From Triops longicaudatus (Eukaryota; Arthropoda; Branchiopoda; Notostraca; Triopsidae), in NCBI GenBank assembly GCA_022885665.1, contig JAGQDJ010000083.1, positions 126,373 to 190,372 on the forward strand: a stretch of 64,000 nt of DNA, read 5' to 3'. The first letter of the stretch is position 1, and each line of letters begins with the position of its first letter. The translations under genes and the position numbers were made by a program. Below are positions 13,643-25,100 of this stretch, piece by piece. The notes below the pieces were generated by a model. The model did no database searches. It was not told where the DNA came from and saw only the letters and a program-made list of their open reading frames with translations.

Positions 13643-13981
13643 TAGTATATAGGTACGTTGAATGCATAACTGACTTTTTGGCCTTTTTCTAATACTCGTG
13701 CGGTTTTAGGAAAGATCAAGAGGGAAAAATCGTTTGGCACCTGCTCGCTTACGGCTATGGCGCTTTTCCAACTTCGGACCGCGTTACTGGTTGTGGTGTT
13801 TTTATCTCCCGCAACTATGGAAATTACGTATTAATGCATTGAATTAAGTTGTAATATAATGCTGAAAACTTTTTTGCAGTTAATTAAGAAGCTCACGAGT
13901 TGCATAGAAATTAACCCGAAAACAATGGGTTTTACCAGGCTGAATGATCCCCTTGGAAGTTGGGAGAGCAAGTTCTCCAAG
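13643..13981 (+). pseudogene. possible decayed small secreted-peptide gene
   Basis: A TATA-type box (agtatataggt, about 13643-13653) lies about 110 bases before an ATG at 13757. The ATG opens a clean signal-peptide-like stretch (MALFQLRTALLVVVFLSP). The exon end, GAAATTACGTATT, resembles the donor region of the gene at 29350, GAAAGTACGTATT, but the GT is TT. A good acceptor (TTTTTTGCAG) ends at 13879, and the following frame (LIKKLTSCIEINPK...) is open to a stop at 13981, but only in phase 0. The other secreted genes use phase 1, which meets an early stop here. The promoter box matches that of the gene at 28341 over 11 bases. I read this as a broken relative of the 124-aa family, but chance resemblance is possible. 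Confidence 0.25.
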
Positions 13982-14681
13982 TAATGCTTTGGATGCGTAC
14001 ATTACATCTCATGCTTTTGAGAACAGCCTGTGTTTGGGGTCGAAGCATTGCAGATGGCGAAAATCCCATGGCCAATATGGCTTAGTCATGGAATGTAATC
14101 AGCTTTTATGTTTCTTCCCCATACGCAGCTTATTCAAGGATCCCGAAGCTTCACCGTTTCAGTTTCTTGATTTTCGTTAAGTTCGGGGACTATAGTGCGT
14201 GATGTAATTAGGGTCGGTATGTGCATAACAGCTCGTTTCGCTGAACTGGAAATTACTAAGTTGCGTTGTTACGTTCAAGAGGCGGGAAAAGGAAAAACAG
14301 CATTTCACCCTTAGACGGTCGCTAGAAAAAAAACGCCTTCCGGTTAAATTGCGTCCATGTGTAATACATGTTGTAGTATTACGTTCTTGGTAAAGGGGAA
14401 CTTCACTTCTGCCCCATTTGTTTGCATAATGGGAAAATGATGCGGTTTCCCGCCGTCCCTATACTGTATATACATGCATACATGGACTATTCGTTAACTT
14501 TACCCATGCTAAGGACGTGCTATACAGTTTAGGGTAAAAAGCTTGGGAAAGAGTATCTCCCCCTCTTTTACCAGGTGCTGTTCACCATGAATAATAGCTT
14601 CTTTTGTCTTCTTAATCAACTCCTACTCTCGCACTTTTGACTCCATTTTGGGTCGTCTTTAGCCAACCACGCGTAACACGT

Positions 14682-14682
<1 letters not shown>
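13982..14682. other. intergenic, nothing recognised
   Basis: No gene seen. A short tract of unremarkable DNA before the poly-T run. Confidence 0.5.
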
Positions 14683-14746
<64 letters not shown>

Positions 14747-14757
14747 NTTTTTTTTTT
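14683..14757. repeat. 75-base poly-T run containing an N
   Basis: A homopolymer of T is interrupted only by an undetermined base at 14747. It could be the tail of a minus-strand retroposed element or a sequencing/assembly artefact; its true length is uncertain. Confidence 0.9.
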
Positions 14758-17700
14758 ACCTTTGCTTCATCAAACCACATCGGTATTATAAGATACCCGG
14801 CCTAGGGTCTTGATAGCTTTGTTTCGGTTTCCTTTTCTAAGGGGTATTCTTCCTTTTTCCGGGTTTAAGAAATCAACACTCTTGTGGAAAGTAACGTAAT
14901 TGTCATTTCTAGCCACAGGTTCTGAGATCCGATATTGTCATTGCTGATTATGTCAACTAGCCATGACACATCCATACTTCACTAGCATGTTTATATCGCG
15001 TTTCGTTCAGAAATCCGCCTTTTCTCATAGTCATTACAACCTCGTCTCTTTAACGGTCTTATAATAAATAATTAAAGCGCAGTTGTACGAGCCAAAAATG
15101 GGATCAGCTTCTGTTATTACCGACTACACTAGTCGCTATTGTCTCATACACAATACTAATAGTTCAGCAGTTACGTAGTTATCCCACCATTGAAAACATT
15201 TATTTTTACGAGGTTGAATTTCACATATTTAGTCATCTACTGTCCCACAACTCTACGTTTTCATCAACAAGAATCCAAAATCAAGTGGCCAGGAGTGGTG
15301 AGTCAGGTCGAATGAGCTAAATCGTTCAGATAGTTAATGTACATGAGTTCCACTACAAATGAGTAATCTCGCTTCGCCCGCTTGGAATGTTATGAAGAAG
15401 TAATTTGGACAATACCTTCCCAAATTGGCGTTTAGTTTCTCATTCGATTAAGATACGAAGTAAAGAATTTTCTGTAACAACGTAAAATACCACATGAAAA
15501 GTACTTTTTTTTAGAATTGTATATAGAATGAAACACAGTAAGTAAGGTTAAGTCACAGTCAGTAGGCAATGTACAGTTTTATTACTTACCTACAATGTTC
15601 CTGTTCATTTCTTTTTTGCCGATTAACACCTTCCGTATTCGTACATCAGTACCGTATTGTGTACTGCGTAGCGTTTTCTCTTTTCAGTGATGGTTTTTCG
15701 CTGTCACAGCGATGAACGATAAAATATCCACATTATGGTGCTTTCTGTAGGTGCTGGATAGCTTCTACGGCTATAGCATGACTTCTATAGAATGTGTAAA
15801 TTATTATGTGTATGTATATGTAATTTCCTTTGGTAATTTATGAACGTGATTTACGTACATTATGCACATGTAGCTGAACCATGCAACTTTCGTGCTAAAG
15901 TGTCTTCTATTACGGAAGACGCAACGAAATAGGGCGTTGGAGAAGTGTATCACTTTTTCGTTGTCAGAGCGATAAACGATAAAAAATCATTCCCGTTAGA
16001 TGCTATCCCAAGTCGCACTAGCTGCGACTTTCCTGTAGAGGTTGTCCCGAAAGTCACCCGGGAAACATGCTAGTGTTTACGGTGTGTTCGTCGAAGCTCG
16101 CGACTGCACGTGAAAAAGGGCGGAGATTGGTTGCCATATGCTTGGCGCTGACGAAAAACGTTCGCTTGCCACTCGCCGTCTCGTGGCACGCGACTTAATA
16201 TGCGAAACTTCCGGACTTTTCTTGAAACCGTTTTGCTGGCCTAACTTTTTCCCTCCTTTGGCGCCGTAAGAGGAGTCAGAAGGAAGGACACCAGATGTGT
16301 CGCTGCATATAGTTAGGCTGTTATTGCCCAAAACGTTGATGATAAGACTATTGAAAGCATCCACGCGTTTCGAGGCCTTTGCACAGTCAGCTGTGCCATC
16401 CAACAGCCGCAGCAACAACAGGGAAAAGGCATTATTGCTGAAACTCTGGACTCCGGTCTCGTTCCTGAACTTAGACTTATCACCCAAGTAGATCAAACCG
16501 TCTAAGCCTCTCTATAAGAAACCCAACTTGGGTTTAAGGTTCTCAGTAGGAGAAGAGGCTTGTGCAGCTGTAAAACTCTTTGATCCAGAACCCCAAAGGT
16601 GTACAAATACTTACGGCAGTTACTCTGCCCGCTACTTTGCTTTCAACGACTGTCGTATGGGCACACCTGGGGTTCACCGGGGTTTGACTTTTAGTTTCGA
16701 GAGACACTACGCCGTATACAGCTCACCTTAATTCGCCAATCGGCCAACAAGGCGGAATAGCCTCAATGTGCAGTGAACTAGAGCAAGACTTACAGGAATA
16801 CATTGAAGGGGATGGTTAAAATAGAGGGAGAACCGGTTCTAATGATTTACCTTTTGTTTGTTTGCAATGAAGACGTCGGGACAACTTTCGCTGAGTGCTG
16901 AGACGAATGCTACGAACCGGTAATGCTGTTCGTCGTGAATTGGCAGAATTTCTCAATCTGACCAGGTCATGCTAGAACTATTGTATAGGCTCGGCAGGAT
17001 TATAGATTGAATTTAGAAGCATCTGGCTGCCAGGTTCGTTTGTGGGTGGTGTACTTCGCATGATGTCGCTCTGGCAGCTGGTCAGTGCAGACCTGGCGTA
17101 TACAGTGGTCTGTTGTGTACTTGGTCAACCCTACTGCAAGTCCACCGCTACCTAAATTAGACAGAGTAGGGTCCCCCTTTTGATATGTTAGACACCTGAA
17201 ATTAAAGGGCTAATGATAGACTAAAGGGTGTCATGTGGCACGTGTGGATGAGCCGAGGATCCCGTGCCTACCACGGATCCATAGTTTTCCATTAAGCGAG
17301 GTGTCGGTAACTAAATGACAGTCAGCACGTGTCAGAAACCACCCCCCTCTCTTCCGAATAGCTTTTTAACCTTGTACGGAAGCTCATATTCTTTCACTTC
17401 ATTAACCCGAAAACTGTATACTCAGCAATTTGGAAGCCAAGTCCGTGGTTCACGTCGGGCTGAAATTGGAGAGGAAAAACATTCCCTAAGTCTAATCAAG
17501 CAGCACTCTAAATGAAAGGGTGTGGTTTTCCGTAACACGCTTACGTGTCTGATAGAGAGAAAGTTTCGCGACGTAAATGCGCACGAGGCACATTTGAAAG
17601 AGACACGTTTGGGAAAAACGTTCCTCCAGGTCGATGCAACGACCTAGGTCAATATGTGTGACGGCATAAAGTCGGAGCTTTAGATGGATGGCCCACACTT

Positions 17701-20700
17701 GCAAAAGAGGACTTTTGTTTTCTGTTGAGAGGAGGAACGCTTCGTGCCTAGCGGAGATACTGCACTGTTACGACGCACGAGATTATAAGTGATGCACGAT
17801 GGATATGATGGAGCTGTAAATAATCAAAGCCGAAAAGGTATACGCGGCACAGAAAAAGTATAAAAAAGCGAAAAAAATTGGTAACGTAAGGAAGTTTTAC
17901 AAAGCTGATAAAGTCGCTTTTGTGACAAGACACGGGCTCTATTGTTTTTGTCGTTTCGCTTCTTTTGATGATTCAGAAATGTTACTGAATTTATTCGAAA
18001 TGGGTACAGTGTAAACCAAGAAAGCAATTCGAAACACATTCAGTTTTCCAACGTAAAATTACACGAGGAATAGAAACTAAAAAATTCCAGCATTACAATT
18101 AATACTTAGTTTAGCAGTGTTTAGACACTAATCGTGTTGTAAAGGAAATAACGATTCGTTCGAAGCAAACGAAGCGTGGAAAAATTCTGGCAATTATGAA
18201 TTTACGAAGAAGGTTTAACTTTATATGTTTTAAATTTCTTGACATAAGAGACCTTGCTGTAAAGAACACTCAAGGAGACGAACAGTTCGTCCGACTCAGC
18301 CTATTTTGTATTTCGTTTTTAAAGGACCAATGGACCTCGTTCACTATAGCCAATAATTCGCTACAACGAAGGTACCGTATTGATAAATAAATTAAAAATT
18401 TCCATTTGACCCCGGTGTGCACAATTTTTTTAACAAAATGGGAAATTATCAGAATTCATACTGTAAAAACGGTAAAAATAAAAAAAAAAACATGTTGACA
18501 ACAATGCTGCTATTACAAATATCTACTGCAAATGTTTAATTTTTTCTTAAAAAAGGCTTTATTAAATTTGTAAATTGTAGTTGAATGTTGCTACGTTTAT
18601 TACGCGGAAAATTGGAATCAGACAAACTGTTGCACTTGATTAATTTTTTAATATTTCAAGTAAAAAAGAGAAACTGAATCGTTCCGGTACTTTTTATGAT
18701 ATCGCGTTTGAAATTCTTAAGTTTTTATATGTCCGTATTATGGTTTACCTCTATCCAGAGTTTCTATTTGACTTAGTTCTATTGTTAGTTACTACAACAG
18801 GCCTATCCTCCAAATAGTAAGCAATTTACCTATTTTCTCTTATTAAAAAATACTGAATTTATGTATACTGGGAACTCAACTCGGCAAATTGATGTAATTT
18901 AAATGACTGTAGAATTAATTTAACTGTAGAATTAATAAAAAATTATTCAAATAATTCCTGCAAAATTAAAAAATCGATTCACTAAATTTCTTGTGAGCAT
19001 AACTATGTGTCCAGCCTGACCGGTGTTAGGCCAGATTGCACAAAGAGAGAGAGAGACAGAGATAAAAGTTAATTTTTAATGATCGTCCACTTTTAGTTTT
19101 CTTTTGGTATACGATAAGATTAGCTTTTTCACGTAGCTAGGACACCTCGTAATCTTCTGAATACAGTTTCGGGTAAGAATTGCGTTTGTACCCAAAATAA
19201 TTTAAAAAAAAAAAAAACCGTTGTTAGTCCAAATTGTTCCAATCCTCCCCCACACTCCGTTACAGTACGCCACGTATTATGTTCATCTGTTATGGATCCC
19301 TGTGAGTTGAGAATTTATGGTTCAACCCACCCCTCAACCCATGAGTGTAAGCACTAAAGACCACTGTTTAACATTCATCTAAGGGTAGTTAAGTGGGTTG
19401 CACGAGAGGACGCACGGGAAATTGCCTGTCAGGGCATTAAAGCTTACCAAGTTGATACAAGTTCGTTTTTAAAGTAGACACACAATGATCATTATCCTTC
19501 TCCCGACTTTGCTTCGCTCGAAAAGGCATATTTTAAGTGCAACAAAACTTACGGTCACAGGGAACACGGCAGAAAAACAACACAACGATTTACGATGTTT
19601 TAGAGTTGGAAATTCTACGAAACCCCCTCTTTTTGTCATTAGTGCCAACTGTCTTCTCTGATACACGCACGTTTGATTGCTAAGTGCTTCCGAGACACAA
19701 GAACGGTTTCTCTCGTCAGATGCTACATTCACAAGGCTGATTGCATTTCAGCAGCTTCCCTAAAATCCATCACGATTCATTAATAATCAAATTACAGCAC
19801 ACTATGACTATCATGCACAGTACAACTATACGTATAATGTCATTGTTATAATGTCAATTGCCAGTGTTGCCTCGATGTGTTGCCAGTGTTTCATGCACCC
19901 TGCGTTGTATTCAAAGCTTGGAATCTTTATTATGACACCGTAAGTAAAAATGACGCTCGTATGTCCTAACGACTTCTGGAAAGACGACGGCGTACGGATT
20001 ACAAGGAAATGAGAGTAGCCCTGTCCAGTATTTATGGACGACTTCGAAGATTTGCTTGCTGGGCTTAGGGATTTTATTGTGCGACATAAAGGCGAGTAAA
20101 GCCCCTAGTGATGCATGGCGATGATATTTTAGCCCGGTATCATATATGCAACGGATGGTCTGTATTGGTAACATTCATCAGAATCTATGTGAATTCTTCT
20201 AGGAACTGGCAAGGTATGAATGTTTAATGATGGATGGCTATGGTAAATTCTTTGATCTAAAGCCAGATTGGGTCAACACGGTTACCGTCTCCACCCCAAA
20301 TCAATGGCAATGCAAGTTTCATTGTGTCATCGGATATTTATACAAGTCCTCGCCATTTCTCAGGAGCGAAATCCCGATGCTACGTTATTCAAGGGGGTAG
20401 ACAACAGAATTCCTTTTTATTCGATGTTCGCTGGTTTCGCTTTCTCTTCGCACAAGTGACGCCTAAGCCTTGAATGGAAGATTGAACGAACCGATGTCCT
20501 GTTAAAAAGCGATCCGTGGCACTTTAGTGCCCACGTGTATGTGGAAAGTAAGTTGGCACCCATAATGCCGCTTCGTCTTCTAACTTTCCGCAGCTGCTGT
20601 TGCGTGTTTTAGGGCAACTTTTTTCTATATGCATGGCGATCGATCGCGTCATAAAAGTGAGAAGGGAGATTGCGAGAAAGCTTGCTGCTCTTAGGTCTTT

Positions 20701-21985
20701 TTTTTTCTTCGGGGACCGCCCTCTTTTGCAACAGTTTCAGCATGATGCATCTTTTCACTGCGGAGTTTTTAGGTTTGCTGGGAGGATTGCTTTGGTTAAG
20801 ATATCATATTCATCCCATTCCCTCACCTCGCTTGCACCTTCACATATGCGTGGCTGTTTTCATGCTGCACATATGTGACCTTTCATGCGATAAAAGACCC
20901 TTATATATTCCCTTCCATAAGAACGCGTCATTTTCTTTCCCTCCGTTTCCGGCAATGAAAATCCGTTGCTAGTCATTCTCGAAATGGACTGAGGAAAAAA
21001 ACTAAGTACAGAAATAACTGCAACCCTTCGCAACGCACAGCATTTTTTCTCCACTTGCTCTAACACAGGCGCTTCTTTAGGGCTATGCAATCGTCCTTAA
21101 CGAGCTGTAATCCTTCTTCATAAACCAAACCGTGTAGCAGTGAGGAATTGAAGAGAACTTAGGAGAATTGAGTTAGAACACCTAACGAAGTTCTCGAAAA
21201 GTTCGAGCTACCAACACAGTTCGCTTAGCTTCATATTGAGCTTGCGATCCCGGTAAGTCTTGCTGTAATTGGCAAGCTCTTGGTAAAACTTAATGAGAAC
21301 TAAAAATCGTTAATATGTATAGTGGAAAATCGCTATAACAAACTATCTGGAATCAGACCCCCAAAAATTCGTAAACCAGAAGTCCGTTATATCCATAGAG
21401 TTTGTTGTTTTTAGTTACATAACTCAAACCATCCACTGTAGCCCACAATTCGTCATACAAGGGTTCCTTACAACAGATTTTACTGTACCAAGAGTAACTA
21501 TCGACTATTAAGGGTGAAAATATCAGCATGATATAATAATGTTGAAATATTAGTAACATTGAAATCCAACGCAACTTCAAATGAAATTAAATCACGTGTT
21601 TGAAATTAATGTTTTTCGGTATAACAATTAAATTATTTCAGTTATTTCAGTATTAAAATTATGTTACAAATTTAGTGTAACGTTTTTATACTAGATTTGT
21701 GATGCACTGGGTGTACAGTGTTGTTAACAATTTTGTTCACAAATTTAATATTATGTCTTACAGCAAAAGCTCTCTTATCCGTACTCACTTCATACCTTGT
21801 TATTAAAACGACCCAATTTATTTTTGAATAAAACATAATAGTATAAGTATCGTCGGAAATGTCCAGTGAATATAAAAAAAAATTACTTTTACAGAAATAA
21901 AGCGCATTTTACCAAGTTAACACATGCTCAACACGTAGAATCTATAACATTGGCTCCTATTTAAATCTTTTGTCAAAACCTATCT
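14758..21985. other. AT-rich intergenic DNA, no gene confirmed
   Basis: It contains two copies of an approximately 35-bp sequence (15696-15730 and 15954-15988), an 8-bp-stem hairpin at 16010-16030, a short (AG)n microsatellite near 19044-19056, and degenerate MITE-like sequence near 21320-21420. A minus-strand frame at 16077-16496 is open but starts at TTG and matches nothing I know. Confidence 0.45.
15696..15988. repeat. dispersed direct repeat pair, about 35 bp
   Basis: The two copies share the pattern tttttcg[c/t]tgtca[c/g]agcgat[g/a]aacgataaaa, at 15696-15730 and 15954-15988, about 258 bp apart and with roughly four-fifths identity. A hairpin with 8-bp arms (aagtcgca / tgcgactt, 16010-16030) follows the second copy. 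Confidence 0.6.
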
Positions 21986-22164
21986 CGGATTATCCGATTT
22001 TTCATTCATCGAACTTAGGGTTCACTCTCTTACATGTCGGATACGAGAGTTTTACTCAATAATCTCCACAAAATGTCTCTCAATGATTTTTTCGATCATC
22101 CGGCTTTTCATTAGCCCAACCTAGGATTACTCTCCTGGAGTCCGGATAAGGAGGCTTATACAGT
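21986..22164. mobile_element. pogo/Tigger-like DNA transposon end, internally duplicated
   Basis: The right side reads tccggataaggaggcttatacagta, which on the minus strand is the CTGTATAAGCCTCCTTATCCGG type of end typical of pogo/Tigger relatives with a TA target. An upstream stretch (21986-22056) aligns with the terminal stretch (22092-22164), sharing ggat.atccg..tttttcatt and a later cggat. The terminal repeat region is therefore present twice in tandem. No transposase frame is present. Confidence 0.5.
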
Positions 22165-25100
22165 ATTAAGGCTAGTTTATAACACGTAAGTACTGTACAA
22201 TGTAAACTATAAAACGTTTTATGAACACATGATGGATAGTTACAATTCGTTTAAATCCGTACAAGAATCGTTCCAAAAGCCGTACAATAAGTTCGCTTTT
22301 ACGGAAATTTCCGTGGGAAATTTATAAGCGGTTTGTTTGAGCCGGAAAAGTTTTGCGAGCATGTAAGATACCAAGTCACATAAATCCGCGTCAGCTTTTA
22401 AGCCGGATGTTGGGCCGTAAGCTTACTACATTGGATTGTAAGCATATAAAACATTGGATTTCAAATCCGGTGGCACTGTTTGTATATCCTGTCCGTTTCC
22501 CTGGTAAAACACGGTTCCCATTTATAATACAAATTCTGGGTATAGAACTGCAACATGGGCAAGGGGAAGCTGAGGGTGCTGGTAGGTGTTTATAGACTAT
22601 TTGTAATGTGAACACTATTGTATCCACGCTAAAAGAGGATTAAAGAGGCACATATAGTGATAGGATGTGGTTTAAGGTTACGTTACGGTTTCCTTGTTAT
22701 TGTTCCCCCCCCAAATCCCTGTATAAAGCGAAGAGCCTATGAGAAAAATCTTCACTTTTGGCCTGTTACCAACCCAAACTCCCTTCTCCAAAAAAGTCTA
22801 TTGGATCATCTTACTCTACATACACGAGGAGAGCCTTTGTTTCACAAGTGGAAAGTTCATTAAGCAAATTAGGGAGTTGACTACTCCAGAGTTCTTCAAC
22901 TTTTCTTACCCCAAGAGTGTTACCTCTTTCTCTGACATTCTTTTCCGAGGAGTTTTCTTCCTGTAGTAGTTTATTCCAGTGCAGCTGAACGAAAATTTCA
23001 TTAAACCCAAAAAAGTTTTACCGATAACGATTCTTAAGCTAGAATTCGTGCCACTGGCTCGTTCACTAAAGAACTTTGGTTCACGATTCAAGGCCCGGGT
23101 GCCCCAAAACAGCGTGCCGGAGTTTCATTGGCAAGTCTTATTACTGGGCCAGAAAAAAGTGTATCGACAGGAATATGTTAAGTTAAGCTTGCATCGTTAC
23201 TTTTAAAAGGAAGCCCTTGACTTTTAAGCGAGTTTTCCTGCTTTGTGCTGCTTTTCATTAACGGAACGCATTTTTCTCGTTCTGCTACTAAAGGAAGAGC
23301 AGAAAAATTATTTTCCCACTTAATGACAGATTTTTTCCCGATTTCCTATTTTTTTCTCATTTTCGTTTTTCAGTGTCCGTTTCTTTGGGGAAAGTTGACA
23401 TCTCTCCACGTGCCTGCAGGGGCCAAATGTGACACGAAGCGATGACAAGTGTCCCCTGGTCATCTTGTATACTTTTCTATTCACACGCAAACCCGCACTT
23501 ACGACTTATTTCCGTGTTGGTCCAACAGCGCAGTGTACGACTGCCTCATAGCGGGTAGCACAACACTCGAACGAGTCATATGTGCAGCAGAGGGGCATTT
23601 TGTCACCCTCGGGGTCCCGTAATGCCTCTCTGAAACTTTTGCCAAGATCGGGTAAGCGTGACAGTTGCTAAAAAGCTGAAAAGTCAACGATTCCTTAATA
23701 CAAAAGGAACTATCAGGAGTCACTGCTGTCGACTTTGCCTGATGGATGGCCTTCGACTGTTGAAAATCCCATTAAAGCAGACTTCCTCTTAGGTTTACCT
23801 CTCGTGTAGCAACGGTATATCATCCCCCACTGTAGCAGCGCCCCGCTTGGTATCCCTTGACTTCCCATGCTTACTGGTGAATTTCTTTTTTTTTACACGC
23901 TCTCATTTCGCAAATATACTTCTTATTACTTCAGGGATGAAACTACAAACTTTTCCAGGGTTAAAAAGCCACCAGCTGCTTTAATTACACTGGCTAGAAA
24001 TGGCGGTTTTTCTAACGAGTACACACGTAGAAAAGGCTCGTGGCCCAGAAGGGGGAAATTTCTTGGAAAATTCAAGTTTTTAATTAATTTCACCCAGATC
24101 ATGTATCAAAGTTGGCCAACTTTTCTCTTTGACTGGCTAATTTGCCTCATAAAATAATTAAAGGCTATCTTGAGGAAATGGTAGCAGTCCCCGCAAACTT
24201 TCGGCCCAGTCTGACTGTGCCAGCGATACCAGTTTTTTTGTTGTTGTTTCGACGCCAATGTGAGTGAACGGGCAGGTGATATTGCTATGAAATGGACAAG
24301 AGCAGGTGCAAAAACTTGACTGCCCGACCTCGTTTTGTTTCTTCACTTGTCTCTGAGACCAATCTGATGGGCGGCCTAAAGGTGTGATGGCTTTTTGGTC
24401 AGAAAAAGTCAAACCGTTTGACATCTGCCCTAGCCAATTTGGGGCTTCTATTAACGTTTAGTAGGGTGGGTTATACGAGCCTTGTGGCAGCTGCCGTTAT
24501 AATCCATTCGCCTGTTTTGGCCCTCGCTTTTCTTGCCCTTTTTTTCTACATTTTTCTTCCTTAATGTATACAATGGTCCCGTTGCCTCCAATGCTATATT
24601 AGATAACACACCAACCCGTAGTGCCGCATCTGTCGCTCTGATTATGACCCGCATCAGTCTTCGAGTTGTTCTGCTTATCAAACTTTTCCTCACGGCAAAC
24701 TTACCCAATGTCTCAGAACGTTCGTACTTCCAAAATTGCGGGTTATCTGCATATGCATGTATGACTTATGTTTATTAACTCGTCGCAGAAAAGTCCCCAG
24801 AACGCAGGTGAAAGAAAATGGCACCTGCCTCCAATCACCTTGAACTTCTTGTTGTTCGTGTAAAACTTTCAGCGTTAAGGAAAAGCGTGAGCTGGACCTG
24901 GCTGTGGAAGAGTGCGAAATTTCTTACATGCATCGTCCTTGGGAAAAGAACGAGGCTGTATGTGTCAGAGACTGTTTTACGTCGCCAGAGCCAGGAGTAT
25001 CTTAAGAGACAGGTGATACTGTTGTATGTATAAAAGAGGCCACAGAAAAGAAAGTAAATGAGCGTCTTGTCAGATTTTTTTAAATTTTTTTTTCTCCACG

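Noticed and set aside
16077..16496. 139-codon minus-strand frame with coding-like composition
   Set aside because: The frame starts at TTG and has no domain. Splice sites could not be tied to other exons.
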